A DNA stretch of 64,000 nt. It comes from Pseudomonadota bacterium. Its GTDB lineage: Bacteria > Pseudomonadota > Alphaproteobacteria > Rhizobiales > Rhizobiaceae. Position numbers and translations under genes: made by a program. The stretch covers positions 1 through 64,000 of the forward strand of contig JAEWLS010000034.1 in the NCBI GenBank assembly GCA_023457435.1, in the 5' to 3' direction. Position 1 is the stretch's first letter; every line of letters starts with the position of its first letter. Below are positions 15,358 through 24,213 of this stretch, piece after piece. The notes below the pieces were generated by a model. The model made no database searches, was not told where the DNA came from, and was given only the letters and a program-made list of their open reading frames with translations.

Positions 15358-17205
15358 TTGGCCGAGACCAGGATGAACCAGCCGAAGCCGGCCACCGTCG
15401 GCAGTGCCTACCGCTTCGTCGACCACGCCTACGACGTGGTCGTCGTCGGCGCCGGCGGCGCCGGGCTGCGCGCCACGCTCGGCATGGCCGAGCAGGGCCT
15501 CAAGACGGCCTGCATCACCAAGGTGTTCCCGACCCGCTCGCACACGGTGGCCGCGCAGGGCGGCATCGCCGCGTCGCTGCGCAACATGGGTCCCGACAAC
15601 TGGCAGTGGCATCTCTACGACACCGTCAAGGGCTCCGACTGGCTCGGCGACGTCGATGCCATGGAGTACCTGGCGCGCGAGGCGCCTGCCGCGGTCTACG
15701 AGCTCGAGCACTACGGCGTGCCCTTCTCGCGCACCGAGGACGGCCGCATCTACCAGCGCCCATTCGGCGGCCACATGCAGAATTTCGGCGACGGCCCGCC
15801 GGTGCAGCGCACCTGCGCCGCGGCCGACCGCACCGGCCACGCCATTTTGCACACGCTCTACGGCCAGTCGGTGAAAAACAAGGCGCAGTTCTTCATCGAG
15901 TATTTCGCCCTCGACCTGATCATGACCGACGGCGTCTGCACCGGCGTCATCGCCTGGAACCTCGACGACGGCACGATCCACCGCTTCGCCGCCAAGATGG
16001 TGGTGCTCGCCACCGGCGGCTACGGCCGCGCCTACCAGACGGCGACCTCGGCGCACACCTGCACCGGCGACGGCAACGGCATGGTCGCCCGCGCCGGCCT
16101 GCCGCTTCAGGACATGGAATTCGTCCAGTTCCATCCGACCGGCATCTTCGGCGCCGGCTGCCTGATCACCGAGGGCGCACGCGGCGAAGGCGGATATCTC
16201 GTCAACTCCGAGGGCGAGCGCTTCATGGAGCGCTACGCGCCGTCGGCCAAGGACCTTGCTTCGCGCGACGTCGTCTCGCGCTGCATGACGCTGGAGATCC
16301 GCGAGGGCCGCGGCGTCGGCAAGAACAAGGACCACATCTTCCTGCACCTCGACCATCTCGACCCGGCGGTGTTGCACGAGCGCCTGCCCGGCATATCCGA
16401 GAGCGCCAAGATCTTCGCCGGCGTCGACGTGACGCGCGAGCCGATCCCGGTGCTGCCGACCGTGCACTACAACATGGGCGGCATACCGACGAACTTCTGG
16501 GGCGAGGTGGTGAACCCGCGCCTCGGCGGCGCCGATGCGGTGCAGCCCGGCCTGATGGCCGTCGGCGAGGCCGGCTGCGCCTCGGTTCACGGCGCCAACC
16601 GGCTCGGCTCCAACTCGCTGATCGACCTCGTCGTGTTCGGCCGCGCCGCGGCGATCCGCGCCGGCCAGGTCATCGACCGCGACAGCGCCGTACCGCCGAT
16701 CGACGAGGCGGCAAGCGACAGGATCATGGCCCGCTTCGACAGGCTGCGCCACGCCAATGGCAGCACGCCGACGGCGCGGCTGCGCGACGAGATGCAGGTG
16801 GCGATGCAGGTCGATGCCGCAGTCTTCCGCACCCAGGAATCGCTCGAACAGGGCTGCCGCAACATCTCGCAGACCTGGCGCAACCTCGCCGACGTGAAGG
16901 TGTTCGACCGCTCGATGATCTGGAACTCGGATCTGGTCGAGACGCTGGAGCTCGAGAACCTGATGGCCTGCGCCATCACCACGGTCTACTCCGCCGAGGC
17001 GCGCAAGGAGAGCCGCGGCGCGCATGCCCGCGAGGACTTCACCGAGCGCGACGACATCAACTGGCGCAAGCACACCCTGTCCTGGGTGGACGACGCCGGC
17101 AACGTGACGCTCGACTACCGCGCCGTGCACACCGAGACGACGCTGCCCGTCGCCGACGGCGGCATCGACCCGGCCAAGATCGCGCCGAAGAAGCGGGTGT
17201 ATTGA
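15358..17205 (+). CDS. sdhA: Succinate dehydrogenase flavoprotein subunit
   Basis: The 615-residue flavoprotein of complex II, full length, which oxidises succinate to fumarate in the TCA cycle. GAGGAG (31-36) binds FAD and SHTVAAQGGI (61-70) contains His62, the residue that carries FAD covalently. HPTGI and GEAGCASVHGANRLGSNSL are typical active-site segments. The start is probably TTG with GGAGG six bases upstream; an in-frame ATG five codons later is an alternative. The stop overlaps the next start as TGATG. Confidence 0.97.
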   Translation: MAETRMNQPKPATVGSAYRFVDHAYDVVVVGAGGAGLRATLGMAEQGLKTACITKVFPTRSHTVAAQGGIAASLRNMGPDNWQWHLYDTVKGSDWLGDVDAMEYLAREAPAAVYELEHYGVPFSRTEDGRIYQRPFGGHMQNFGDGPPVQRTCAAADRTGHAILHTLYGQSVKNKAQFFIEYFALDLIMTDGVCTGVIAWNLDDGTIHRFAAKMVVLATGGYGRAYQTATSAHTCTGDGNGMVARAGLPLQDMEFVQFHPTGIFGAGCLITEGARGEGGYLVNSEGERFMERYAPSAKDLASRDVVSRCMTLEIREGRGVGKNKDHIFLHLDHLDPAVLHERLPGISESAKIFAGVDVTREPIPVLPTVHYNMGGIPTNFWGEVVNPRLGGADAVQPGLMAVGEAGCASVHGANRLGSNSLIDLVVFGRAAAIRAGQVIDRDSAVPPIDEAASDRIMARFDRLRHANGSTPTARLRDEMQVAMQVDAAVFRTQESLEQGCRNISQTWRNLADVKVFDRSMIWNSDLVETLELENLMACAITTVYSAEARKESRGAHAREDFTERDDINWRKHTLSWVDDAGNVTLDYRAVHTETTLPVADGGIDPAKIAPKKRVY

Positions 17206-17648
17206 TGGCGATTGCCGCAGCCGGCTATTCGGGCACGCCTCTGGCCGCCAAGCTCGGCCTTAAGGACGGCATGAATGTCGCGTTCGTGTCGCTTCCGGCG
17301 GAACTCGATGAACTGGCCGGCGCGCGCGACTTTGCCAGCGTGGATCGCCTTGCAGGCTGGGCGAAGATAGCAGGCTTGCGCCGCTGGGATTTCATTCATG
17401 GTTTCTCGAAGAGCCACGCCGAGATCGAAGGCGCATTGCCAGCTGCGCAGAATGCCATTCGCGCCGACGGCATGATCTGGGTGTCGTGGCCGAAGAAGGC
17501 CTCGAAAGTGCCGACAGACGTGACCGAGGACGTGATCCGCGATGCGGCGCTGCGCCTCGATCTGGTCGATGTGAAGGTCGCGGCCGTGGACAACACTTGG
17601 TCCGGCCTCAAACTCGTGATCCGCAAGGAACGGCGCAGCCATGGTTGA
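17205..17648 (+). CDS. DUF3052-like protein embedded in the sdh operon
   Basis: A 147-residue soluble protein of DUF3052 type. It starts MAIAAAGYSGTPLAAKLGLKDG and ends with the conserved block MIWVSWPKKASKVPTDVTEDVIRD...VDVKVAAVDNTWSGLKLVIRKE. The first A of its ATG is the last base of the sdhA stop codon, and its own stop lies 8 nt inside sdhB, so translation of all three is likely coupled. Function is unknown; the family has a Rossmann-like appearance and usually stands alone. The placement suggests recent insertion into the operon or a role linked to complex II. Confidence 0.8.
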   Translation: MAIAAAGYSGTPLAAKLGLKDGMNVAFVSLPAELDELAGARDFASVDRLAGWAKIAGLRRWDFIHGFSKSHAEIEGALPAAQNAIRADGMIWVSWPKKASKVPTDVTEDVIRDAALRLDLVDVKVAAVDNTWSGLKLVIRKERRSHG

Positions 17649-18420
17649 ATTCACCCTCCCCAAGAACTCGCGCGTCAAGCCGGGCAAGACCTGGCCGAAG
17701 CCGGACGGCGCGTCGAATTTGCGCGAGTACAAGATCTACCGCTGGTCGCCGGACGACGGCGAGAACCCGCATGTCGACACCTACTTCGTCGACATGGACG
17801 ATTGCGGGCCGATGGTTCTCGACGCGCTGCTGTGGATCAAGAACAACGTCGACCCGACGCTGACCTTGCGCCGCTCGTGCCGCGAGGGCATCTGCGGCTC
17901 GTGCGCCATGAACATCGACGGCGCCAACACGCTGGCCTGCACCAAGGGCATGGACGACATCTCCGGCGCGGTGAAGGTCTATCCGCTGCCGCACATGCCG
18001 GTCGTGAAGGACCTGGTGCCGGACCTGAGCGTGCCCTATGCGCAGCTCTCGTCGATCGAGCCCTGGCTGCAGACCGTGTCGCCCGAGCCCGCCAAGGAGT
18101 GGAAGCAGAGCCACGAGGACCGCCAGAAGCTCGACGGGCTGTACGAGTGCATCCTGTGCTTCTGCTGCCAGACCTCGTGCCCGAGCTACTGGTGGAACGG
18201 CGAGAAGTATCTCGGCCCGGCGGTGCTGCTGCAGGCCTATCGCTGGCTGATCGACAGCCGCGACGAGATGACCGGCGAGCGCCTCGACAACCTCGAGGAC
18301 CCGTTCCGGCTGTATCGCTGCCACACGATCATGAACTGCACCCAGGCCTGCCCGAAGGGGCTGAACCCGGCCAAGGCGATCTCGGAAATCAAGAAGATGA
18401 TGGTCGAGCGGCGGGTCTGA
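17641..18420 (+). CDS. sdhB: Succinate dehydrogenase iron-sulfur subunit
   Basis: The 259-residue iron-sulfur subunit of complex II, full length. The [2Fe-2S] ligands are Cys80, Cys85, Cys88 (CREGICGSC) and Cys100. The [4Fe-4S] and [3Fe-4S] ligands lie in ECILCFCCQTSCPSYWW (about 169-185) and CHTIMNCTQACPKG (about 227-240). It passes electrons from FAD in SdhA to quinone at SdhCD. Its ATG overlaps the end of the DUF3052 gene by 8 nt. A short hairpin follows the stop. Confidence 0.98.
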   Translation: MVEFTLPKNSRVKPGKTWPKPDGASNLREYKIYRWSPDDGENPHVDTYFVDMDDCGPMVLDALLWIKNNVDPTLTLRRSCREGICGSCAMNIDGANTLACTKGMDDISGAVKVYPLPHMPVVKDLVPDLSVPYAQLSSIEPWLQTVSPEPAKEWKQSHEDRQKLDGLYECILCFCCQTSCPSYWWNGEKYLGPAVLLQAYRWLIDSRDEMTGERLDNLEDPFRLYRCHTIMNCTQACPKGLNPAKAISEIKKMMVERRV

Positions 18421-18439
18421 TCCCGCAGCGTTAGCCATC

Positions 18440-18464
18440 GCGCAAGCGGGCGTTTGCGCTTTCC
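18440..18464 (+). terminator. Weak terminator-like hairpin after sdhB
   Basis: GCGCAA (18440-18445) pairs with TTGCGC (18454-18459), followed by TTTCC. The stem is short and the T-tract weak, but it is the only inverted repeat between sdhB and msrA and sits 20 nt after the sdhB stop. Confidence 0.4.
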
Positions 18465-18502
18465 GGCCGCGATGCTAGCTTCCGGCGCCGGGAGGGAGAC
18501 CC

Positions 18503-19102
18503 ATGCGCGCCGCCGCACTCGCATTGACGCTTGCCATGCTCGCCACGCCGGCGCTGGCCGACAAGGAGATCGCGATCTTCGCCGGCGGCTGTTTCTGGTC
18601 CGTCGAGACCGACTTCGACAAGGTGTCCGGCGTTCTGTCGACGACATCCGGCTACATCGGCGGCAGGACCGAGAACCCGACCTATTACGACCATACCTCC
18701 GCCGGCCACCGCGAGGCGGTCCAGGTCGAGTTCGACAACCACCGCACGAGCTACGACGAGCTGGCGAAGATCTTCTTCCGGTCGATCGATCCGACCGATT
18801 CAGGCGGCCAGTTCTGCGACCGCGGCGGCAGCTACACGACCGCAATCTACACGCTGGACGAGGCGCAGTTCGCCGCCGCCGAAAAGGCGAAGACTGCGGC
18901 CGCGAAGGAACTGAAGGTCAAGACGCTGGCGACCGAGATCCTGCCGGCTCCGGCCTTCTGGCCGGCCGAGGAATACCACCAGGACTACCGCAAGAAGAAC
19001 GCCGAGCGCTACCGCGCCTACCGGGCCGGCTGCGGCCGCGACGCCCGCGTTCATGCAATATGGGGCGCCTCGGCCTTCCACGGCATCAACCAGGGCGGCT
19101 GA
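18503..19102 (+). CDS. msrA: Exported peptide-methionine (S)-S-oxide reductase MsrA
   Basis: A 199-residue MsrA with a Sec signal peptide (MRAAALALTLAMLATPALA), so it should repair oxidised methionine in periplasmic proteins. The catalytic motif is GGCFWSVE with Cys30, and SGYIGGRTENPTYYDHTSAGHREAVQVEFD and GSYTTAIY are family signatures. Candidate resolving cysteines are in QFCDRGG and AGCGRD. GGGAGG precedes the start. Most MsrA proteins are cytoplasmic; the leader is clear here. No msrB or msrPQ gene is adjacent. Confidence 0.92.
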   Translation: MRAAALALTLAMLATPALADKEIAIFAGGCFWSVETDFDKVSGVLSTTSGYIGGRTENPTYYDHTSAGHREAVQVEFDNHRTSYDELAKIFFRSIDPTDSGGQFCDRGGSYTTAIYTLDEAQFAAAEKAKTAAAKELKVKTLATEILPAPAFWPAEEYHQDYRKKNAERYRAYRAGCGRDARVHAIWGASAFHGINQGG

Positions 19103-19216
19103 GCCGCTTTCGCGCAACCCACCCTGGTTCGGAGCCGATTATCCCCGGGCGTGTCCCGAGGACTGCCTGTCGGCGCGCCGAGCATGACGCTGAGGCTTGC
19201 CGCGGGCGATCTCCGC

Positions 19217-19642
19217 CTAGACCAGGCTGGCGTCGAGCGTGACGCTGATCGCGCCGAGCGCCTTGGAGACCGGGCAGCCTTCCTTGGCCTTGTTGGCGAG
19301 TTCCTTGAACTTCGCGGCGTCGATGCCGGGTACCGTGCCCTTGAGCGTGATGGCGCTCTCGGTGATGCCGGTGCCGGGGATCAGCGTCACCACCGCGGTG
19401 GCGTCGAGGCTGGTCGCCGGCGTGCCGTTCTCGGCGAGGAAGTGCGACAGCTGCATGGCGAAGCAGCCGGCATGAGCCGCGGCGATCAGCTCCTCGGGAT
19501 TGGTGCCGGAACGGCCGCTCTCGTCCTCGAAGCGCGCCTTGAAGGAATAGGGCTGCGCTTTCAGCGCGCCGCTCTGGGTGTCGAGCGTGCCCGTGCCTTC
19601 CTTCAGATTGCCTTTCCAGACTGCGGTGGCGCTGTGCTTCAT
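19217..19642 (-). CDS. OsmC family peroxiredoxin
   Basis: A 141-residue OsmC-type thiol peroxidase, MKHSATAVWKGNLKEGTGTL at the start. The two redox cysteines are Cys60 in AAAHAGCFAMQLSHFL and Cys123 in KEGCPVSKAL, as in OsmC proteins that reduce organic hydroperoxides. It is cytoplasmic. GAGGAGA lies at the right distance from the ATG; the longer frame upstream has no such site. It is divergent from the CHAT gene with about 125 nt between the starts. The nearby msrA also serves oxidant defence, which may be chance. Confidence 0.92.
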   Translation of the reverse strand: MKHSATAVWKGNLKEGTGTLDTQSGALKAQPYSFKARFEDESGRSGTNPEELIAAAHAGCFAMQLSHFLAENGTPATSLDATAVVTLIPGTGITESAITLKGTVPGIDAAKFKELANKAKEGCPVSKALGAISVTLDASLV

Positions 19643-19766
19643 GTCATTCTCCTCGGGTTTGCCGCGCCACTCTAGGACGACATCCGGAGCCAATCCACTC
19701 TCCCCGCCAAAATTGCGACACGTCGCGGTGCTCGTCTGCCGCTGGGTCAGCTTGGGGTAACTGCCG

Positions 19767-22700
19767 ATGCGGATGACGAACAGGCTGCGTGTCATGCTGC
19801 TCGCCGGAGCGGCGACGCTGCCTTTGACTGCATCGGCACAGGAAGCCGAACCGCGTGCCGCGGCGATCGCCGCGATGCTCGAGGACGAGCGCCCGGGCGA
19901 AGCCGAGGCGCTGGCGCGGGCGGCACTGGAGCAGGCGACCGCCGCGCTCCACAACCAGACGCTCGCGACCGCGAACTTCCACCGCCTGCTCGGCGACGCA
20001 CTTTATGCGCAGCGCCGCTACGCCGAGGCCGAACCGCATTTCCGCGCCGCCTACGAGATGCGCCAGAAGGAACTGGGCGACGCGCACGCCGACACGGCGG
20101 TCTCGGCGGCCGACCTCGGCTACACGCTGCGCAATCTCGGGCGGCTCGACGAGGCCGAGCCGCTCTATCGCAAGGCGCTCGACGCGCGGATCGCCGCACT
20201 TGGGGCCGACGCGCCGGAGACGGCGAGAAGCTGGCAGCGGCTGGCACGTCTCGTCGACCAGCGCGGCGACCATCTGCGCGCGGCGGGACTGATGGACGAG
20301 GCGCTGGCTGCGGGCCGCCGCGCCTTCGGTCCCGACGAACCGATGCTCGTCACCTGGATGGGCGAGCGCGCGGCGATGCTGCACGACGGAGGCGAGGTCG
20401 AAAAGGCCGAGGCCGGCTACCGCGCGGTACTCGCCAGCGCGGCACGCGGCGTGGTGGACACGGATGGAGCCGTGGCCGCGACGGCGATGCTCGGTCTAGC
20501 CAACCTGCTGCACGCCGGCGGACGCGGCGCCGAGGCGGAGCCGTACTATCGCGACGCCGTCGCGGCGCGCGAGCGCCAGAACGGCCCGGTCCATCCCTCG
20601 GTCGCATCGGCGCTCGAGGGCTGGGCACGGCTCTACGAAGCGCAGGGCAGGCCTGCCGACGCGCTGCCGCTCTACGAACGGGCGCTGTCGATCCGCGACA
20701 CGACGGACGGCGACTTCAACGCGGCGTCTGCCGCCGACCTCTTGCGCATCGGTTCCGTGCTGAACGAACTCGACCGCGCCGCCGATGCCGAAAGCGCCTT
20801 TCGCCGCGCCCTGGCGATCCGCGAGACGCTGGACGGTCCCCGCGCGGCGTCGGTCGCCGAGGCGCTTCGCGGCCTGGCAAACGCCGTGCGCAGGCTGGAT
20901 CGCTTCGCCGAGGCCGAAGCGATGCAAAAGCGGGCGCTGGAGATCGCGGAGGCAAGCCTGCCCGCCGATCACCCCTATATCGGCTTCGACCTGTTGCTGC
21001 TCGGCACGCTGTATTCCTCGCAGCAGCGCTTCGACGAGGCGAAACCGCTGCTCGAGCGCGCGCTCGGCATCATGGAACGCAATGCGGCGTCGAGCGCAGG
21101 CGTTGCCCGCGCCGCGCTCGCAGGGCTCATGTTCAGCACCGGCGACATCGACGGCGCCGCGGCATTGACCGAAGCGTCGCTGGCCGAGCTCTCGGCAAAC
21201 CCGGACAAGGCGCGCCAGGCCGCCGACACGACCGTGATCCTTGCGCAGATCAGGCTGAAGCAGAAGCGACTAGCGGAGGCCGCGGAGCTCGCCGCGCAGG
21301 CAGCGCAAACCTACGCGCGCATCGCACCGCAAAGCCGCGCGCATGTGCGGACCGACACGATCCGCGCCGACGCGATGCTGGCCGTGGGGAAGGCGCAGGA
21401 CGCCCTCGCGCTATACCGCTCGGTGCTCGCACGCCTCGAAGCGACCCACGGCGCCGGACATGTCGAGACGGCCTCGGCGCTCTGGGACGTCGGCAAGGCG
21501 CTGCTTGCGCTGGGCGATCTCGACGGCGCGGCGGGCGCGCTCGAGCGCTCCGTCGCCGTGACCGAGCGCGTCGCCGCGATCGACGCCGCGACCGCCTTCT
21601 CCAGCCGCACCGGGGCGGTCGAGGATCGCGCGGTGGCCCGCGCCGGCGTGTACGACACATTGATCCGCGCCTATGCCGGGCGACAGGCCGACGGCGACGT
21701 CGACAAGGCGTTCCTCACCGCGCAGCGCGTGATCGAATCGCAGGCCGCGCAGGCGGTGGCGCAGATGACGGCGCGGCAGGCCTCGGGCAGCGGCGAACTT
21801 TCCGAGCTGGCGCGGCGGCGGCAGGACCTCGTCGCGGAATGGCGCGCCGCCGACCTCAAGCTCAACGCATTGCTCGGCGCAGCGCAGGGCAAGCGCGACG
21901 CGGCGGCGGCAGACGCCGTCCGCGCCAGGCTGGCGCAGGCGGATGCGGCGATCGCGGCGATCGACACGCGGCTCGAAAGCGAGTTCCCCGATTTTTCCGA
22001 TCTGCAGAAAGCCGCGCCGGTCGATCTGGACGCGGTGAGAGAGAAGCTCGCGGAAGACGAGGTGCTGCTCTTCTACGCCGATGTCGGCGGGCTCGGCGCC
22101 CAGGCGGCCGAGACGCATCTGTGGGCGGTGACCAGATCGTCGGAGCCGCGCTGGCTGCGCCTGCTGGGCACCGCCGCCGAGCTTCGCGACGCCGTGCGGA
22201 CGCTGCGCGAACTGATCGGCGTGGCGGCGGTGACGCGCGGCGCGACGCCGATGTCAGGACCGGAAAGCGACGACCGCACCGACCGCGCGCTCGACGTCGC
22301 GCACCGCCTGTACCGGACCCTGCTGAAGCCGGTGGCCGACCTCGTCGACGGCCGGCGCCTGATCGTCGTGCCGTCCCGGCGGCTGGCATCGCTGCCGTTC
22401 CACATGCTGGTCGAGACGATGCCGCCGGCGGATTCTGCGGACCGCAATCGCGACGCGGGCTGGCTGGCGAAGCGGCACGCGATCACCGTCCTGCCCTCCG
22501 TCGCGGCGATCGCGGCCACCCGGCCCGTGCAGGCGGCAAGCGCCCGCACGCCCTATCTCGGCTTTGCCAATCCCGCGCTCACTGGACCGTCAGGGCGCGA
22601 CCAGGCCGGTCACGACAGGGTGAAATGCAGAAATTTCGAGCCGCCGCATGGTGTGACGTTGGTGCAGCCAGTGCCCGGACTTGCCTCGCTGTTTCGCGGC

Positions 22701-23330
22701 GGCGGTGCCGACGTCGATGCAGTACGGCGGCTCGAGCCGCTGCCGGAGACAGCAGAGGAGGCCTGCGCAGTCGCCGCGGCCTTGGGGGCCGATCCGAACT
22801 CCGTGAGGCTTGCCCGGAACGCGACCGAGTCCGAGGTGAGGCGCCTGTCCAAAGCCGGCGAACTGGCACGGGCGCGCATCGTCCACTTCGCAACCCATGG
22901 CCTGGTGTCGGGCGAACTTGCGGGTCTGGCCGAGCCCGCCATCGTGCTCACGCCACCGGACGCCGCAAGCCCGACGGACGACGGACTGCTGACGGCATCC
23001 GAGGTGGCGACGCTGAGGCTCGACGCCGACTGGGTGATCCTGTCGGCCTGCAACACGGCGGCCGGCGACGGCGGCGGCGAAGCCCTGTCGGGGCTGGCGC
23101 GCGCCTTCTTCTACGCCGGTGCGCGCTCGCTCATGGTGTCGCACTGGCCGGTCGCGTCCGAAGCCGCCGTGCGGCTCGCCACCGGCGCCATCGCCGAGAT
23201 CGCGGCAGATCCGGCGGTCGGGCGCGACGAGGCGCTGCGGCGCGCGATGCTGGCGGAAATCGCAGCCGGCGGACGCCGCGCCGATCCGGCCAACTGGGCG
23301 CCGTTCGTCGTGGTCGGCGCAGGGTCCTGA
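19767..23330 (+). CDS. Exported TPR-CHAT domain protein (caspase-like peptidase)
   Basis: A 1187-residue protein. Residues 1-26 are a signal peptide (MTNRLRVMLLAGAATLPLTASAQ). About 45-560 are tandem tetratricopeptide repeats of the longer, kinesin-light-chain type (repeated AEPLYRKAL, ADALPLYERAL). About 650-740 look coiled. About 750-1185 form a CHAT domain: HFATHG with catalytic His1044 and ILSACNTAAGDG with catalytic Cys1095, then ARAFFYAGARSLMVSHWPV. CHAT proteins are caspase-family cysteine peptidases; some secreted ones act with TPR partners, and others (Craspase) act in defence. Target and trigger are unknown. It converges on zapA with 4 nt between stops. Confidence 0.9.
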   Translation: MRMTNRLRVMLLAGAATLPLTASAQEAEPRAAAIAAMLEDERPGEAEALARAALEQATAALHNQTLATANFHRLLGDALYAQRRYAEAEPHFRAAYEMRQKELGDAHADTAVSAADLGYTLRNLGRLDEAEPLYRKALDARIAALGADAPETARSWQRLARLVDQRGDHLRAAGLMDEALAAGRRAFGPDEPMLVTWMGERAAMLHDGGEVEKAEAGYRAVLASAARGVVDTDGAVAATAMLGLANLLHAGGRGAEAEPYYRDAVAARERQNGPVHPSVASALEGWARLYEAQGRPADALPLYERALSIRDTTDGDFNAASAADLLRIGSVLNELDRAADAESAFRRALAIRETLDGPRAASVAEALRGLANAVRRLDRFAEAEAMQKRALEIAEASLPADHPYIGFDLLLLGTLYSSQQRFDEAKPLLERALGIMERNAASSAGVARAALAGLMFSTGDIDGAAALTEASLAELSANPDKARQAADTTVILAQIRLKQKRLAEAAELAAQAAQTYARIAPQSRAHVRTDTIRADAMLAVGKAQDALALYRSVLARLEATHGAGHVETASALWDVGKALLALGDLDGAAGALERSVAVTERVAAIDAATAFSSRTGAVEDRAVARAGVYDTLIRAYAGRQADGDVDKAFLTAQRVIESQAAQAVAQMTARQASGSGELSELARRRQDLVAEWRAADLKLNALLGAAQGKRDAAAADAVRARLAQADAAIAAIDTRLESEFPDFSDLQKAAPVDLDAVREKLAEDEVLLFYADVGGLGAQAAETHLWAVTRSSEPRWLRLLGTAAELRDAVRTLRELIGVAAVTRGATPMSGPESDDRTDRALDVAHRLYRTLLKPVADLVDGRRLIVVPSRRLASLPFHMLVETMPPADSADRNRDAGWLAKRHAITVLPSVAAIAATRPVQAASARTPYLGFANPALTGPSGRDQAGHDRVKCRNFEPPHGVTLVQPVPGLASLFRGGGADVDAVRRLEPLPETAEEACAVAAALGADPNSVRLARNATESEVRRLSKAGELARARIVHFATHGLVSGELAGLAEPAIVLTPPDAASPTDDGLLTASEVATLRLDADWVILSACNTAAGDGGGEALSGLARAFFYAGARSLMVSHWPVASEAAVRLATGAIAEIAADPAVGRDEALRRAMLAEIAAGGRRADPANWAPFVVVGAGS

Positions 23331-23334
23331 AGCT

Positions 23335-23706
23335 TTATTCCGCCGCCTTGCGCGTCGCCAGTTTGCTCGCCAGGCTTTCCATGCGGTCTGCCAGGTCGCC
23401 GAGCGCGCCGGTGAGCGCCGAGTCGGTCTTGTCGGCCTTGGCGAGGGCGTCGTCGCGCGTCTTGCGCAACGTCGCCACCTCCGCCTCCATGCCGCGCACG
23501 CGCCTCTGCAGCTCGGACAGTTCGTCCATGACCATGATGCCTGCCATCACCGTCAGGCGCTGGTCGCCGATCTCTCCGAACGAATCCTTGAGGTGGGCGA
23601 CGTAGCGGTCGAAGCGGGCGGCGAGATCGATAAGATGCTCCTCCTGCCCCTCGTCGCACGCCATGCGATACTGCTTGCCGTCGATGACGACCGTGACCTG
23701 CGGCAT
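23335..23706 (-). CDS. zapA: Cell division protein ZapA
   Basis: A 123-residue ZapA. The N-terminal domain MPQVTVVIDGKQYRMACDEGQEEHLIDLAARFDRYVAHLK and VMAGIMVMDELSELQRRV match the family; the C-terminal half is a coiled coil with an Ala/Lys-rich tail. ZapA binds and bundles FtsZ filaments at the division ring. It follows the DUF4164 gene by 9 nt on the same strand, so the two form an operon. In many alphaproteobacteria zapA is followed by 6S RNA and ygfA; here the next feature is the convergent CHAT gene. Confidence 0.92.
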   Translation of the reverse strand: MPQVTVVIDGKQYRMACDEGQEEHLIDLAARFDRYVAHLKDSFGEIGDQRLTVMAGIMVMDELSELQRRVRGMEAEVATLRKTRDDALAKADKTDSALTGALGDLADRMESLASKLATRKAAE

Positions 23707-23715
23707 GGTTCAGCC

Positions 23716-23988
23716 CTAGCGATCCAGAACGGCGCGGATGGTTTCCATGGCGGTGACCAGCCGGCGCGAGACTTCCTTGTTGGCGGCTTCGAGCCGTTCC
23801 GCCTTGGCCTCGGAATTGTCGAGCTCCTGCGCCAGGCGGGCGCGATCCGCGTTCATGCGCTGGACCTCGGCCTCCGCCTCGACATAGTCGCCATCGAGCT
23901 CGAGCCGGGCGGATGCCGCGTCCTCGAGCGTCTCGATGGCCTTGCCCAGGCGAGCGATCACCTCCCTGAGCGTCGCTTCCGCCGACAT
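23716..23988 (-). CDS. DUF4164 family small coiled-coil protein
   Basis: A 90-residue all-helical protein, MSAEATLREVIARLGKAIETLED at the start, with heptad-like spacing through most of its length. It matches DUF4164, a family known from rhizobia where it sits directly upstream of zapA, as here. Because ZapA acts with the coiled-coil protein ZapB in other bacteria, a role in division-ring assembly is a reasonable guess, not a demonstrated function. It is divergent from tkt. Confidence 0.85.
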   Translation of the reverse strand: MSAEATLREVIARLGKAIETLEDAASARLELDGDYVEAEAEVQRMNADRARLAQELDNSEAKAERLEAANKEVSRRLVTAMETIRAVLDR

Positions 23989-24128
23989 GACGCCGTCCGA
24001 TGCTCCGCCTGTGAATCGTTGCGCTTTTCAAGGCGCTTAACCGGGAAAGATTAGGCGCCGTCTCAACTGCCCGTCAACACGGGCCGAGGCGCTGCCCACA
24101 GGCGTCTTGCGGCAGGGCCCGCCCTTTG

Positions 24129-24156
24129 TTGACTCGGCTCGACCGCCTGCTATGTG
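24129..24156 (+). promoter_or_regulatory. Probable sigma70-type promoter of tkt
   Basis: TTGACT (24129-24134), a 16-nt spacer and TATGTG (24151-24156). Extended forms GTTGAC and CTATGT fit the rhizobial housekeeping consensus CTTGAC-N17-CTATAT. It lies about 58 nt upstream of the tkt start. Confidence 0.5.
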
Positions 24157-24213
24157 TCCGCAGCCTTTTTCAGGGGTCGGCCGGAGGTGTACCCGGCTCA
24201 CGCGAAAAGCGAG

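Noticed and set aside
15334..17130. 598-codon open frame antisense to sdhA
   Set aside because: Composition is His/Arg/Asp/Val-rich with no domain; it exists because GC-rich codon use leaves few stops on the other strand.
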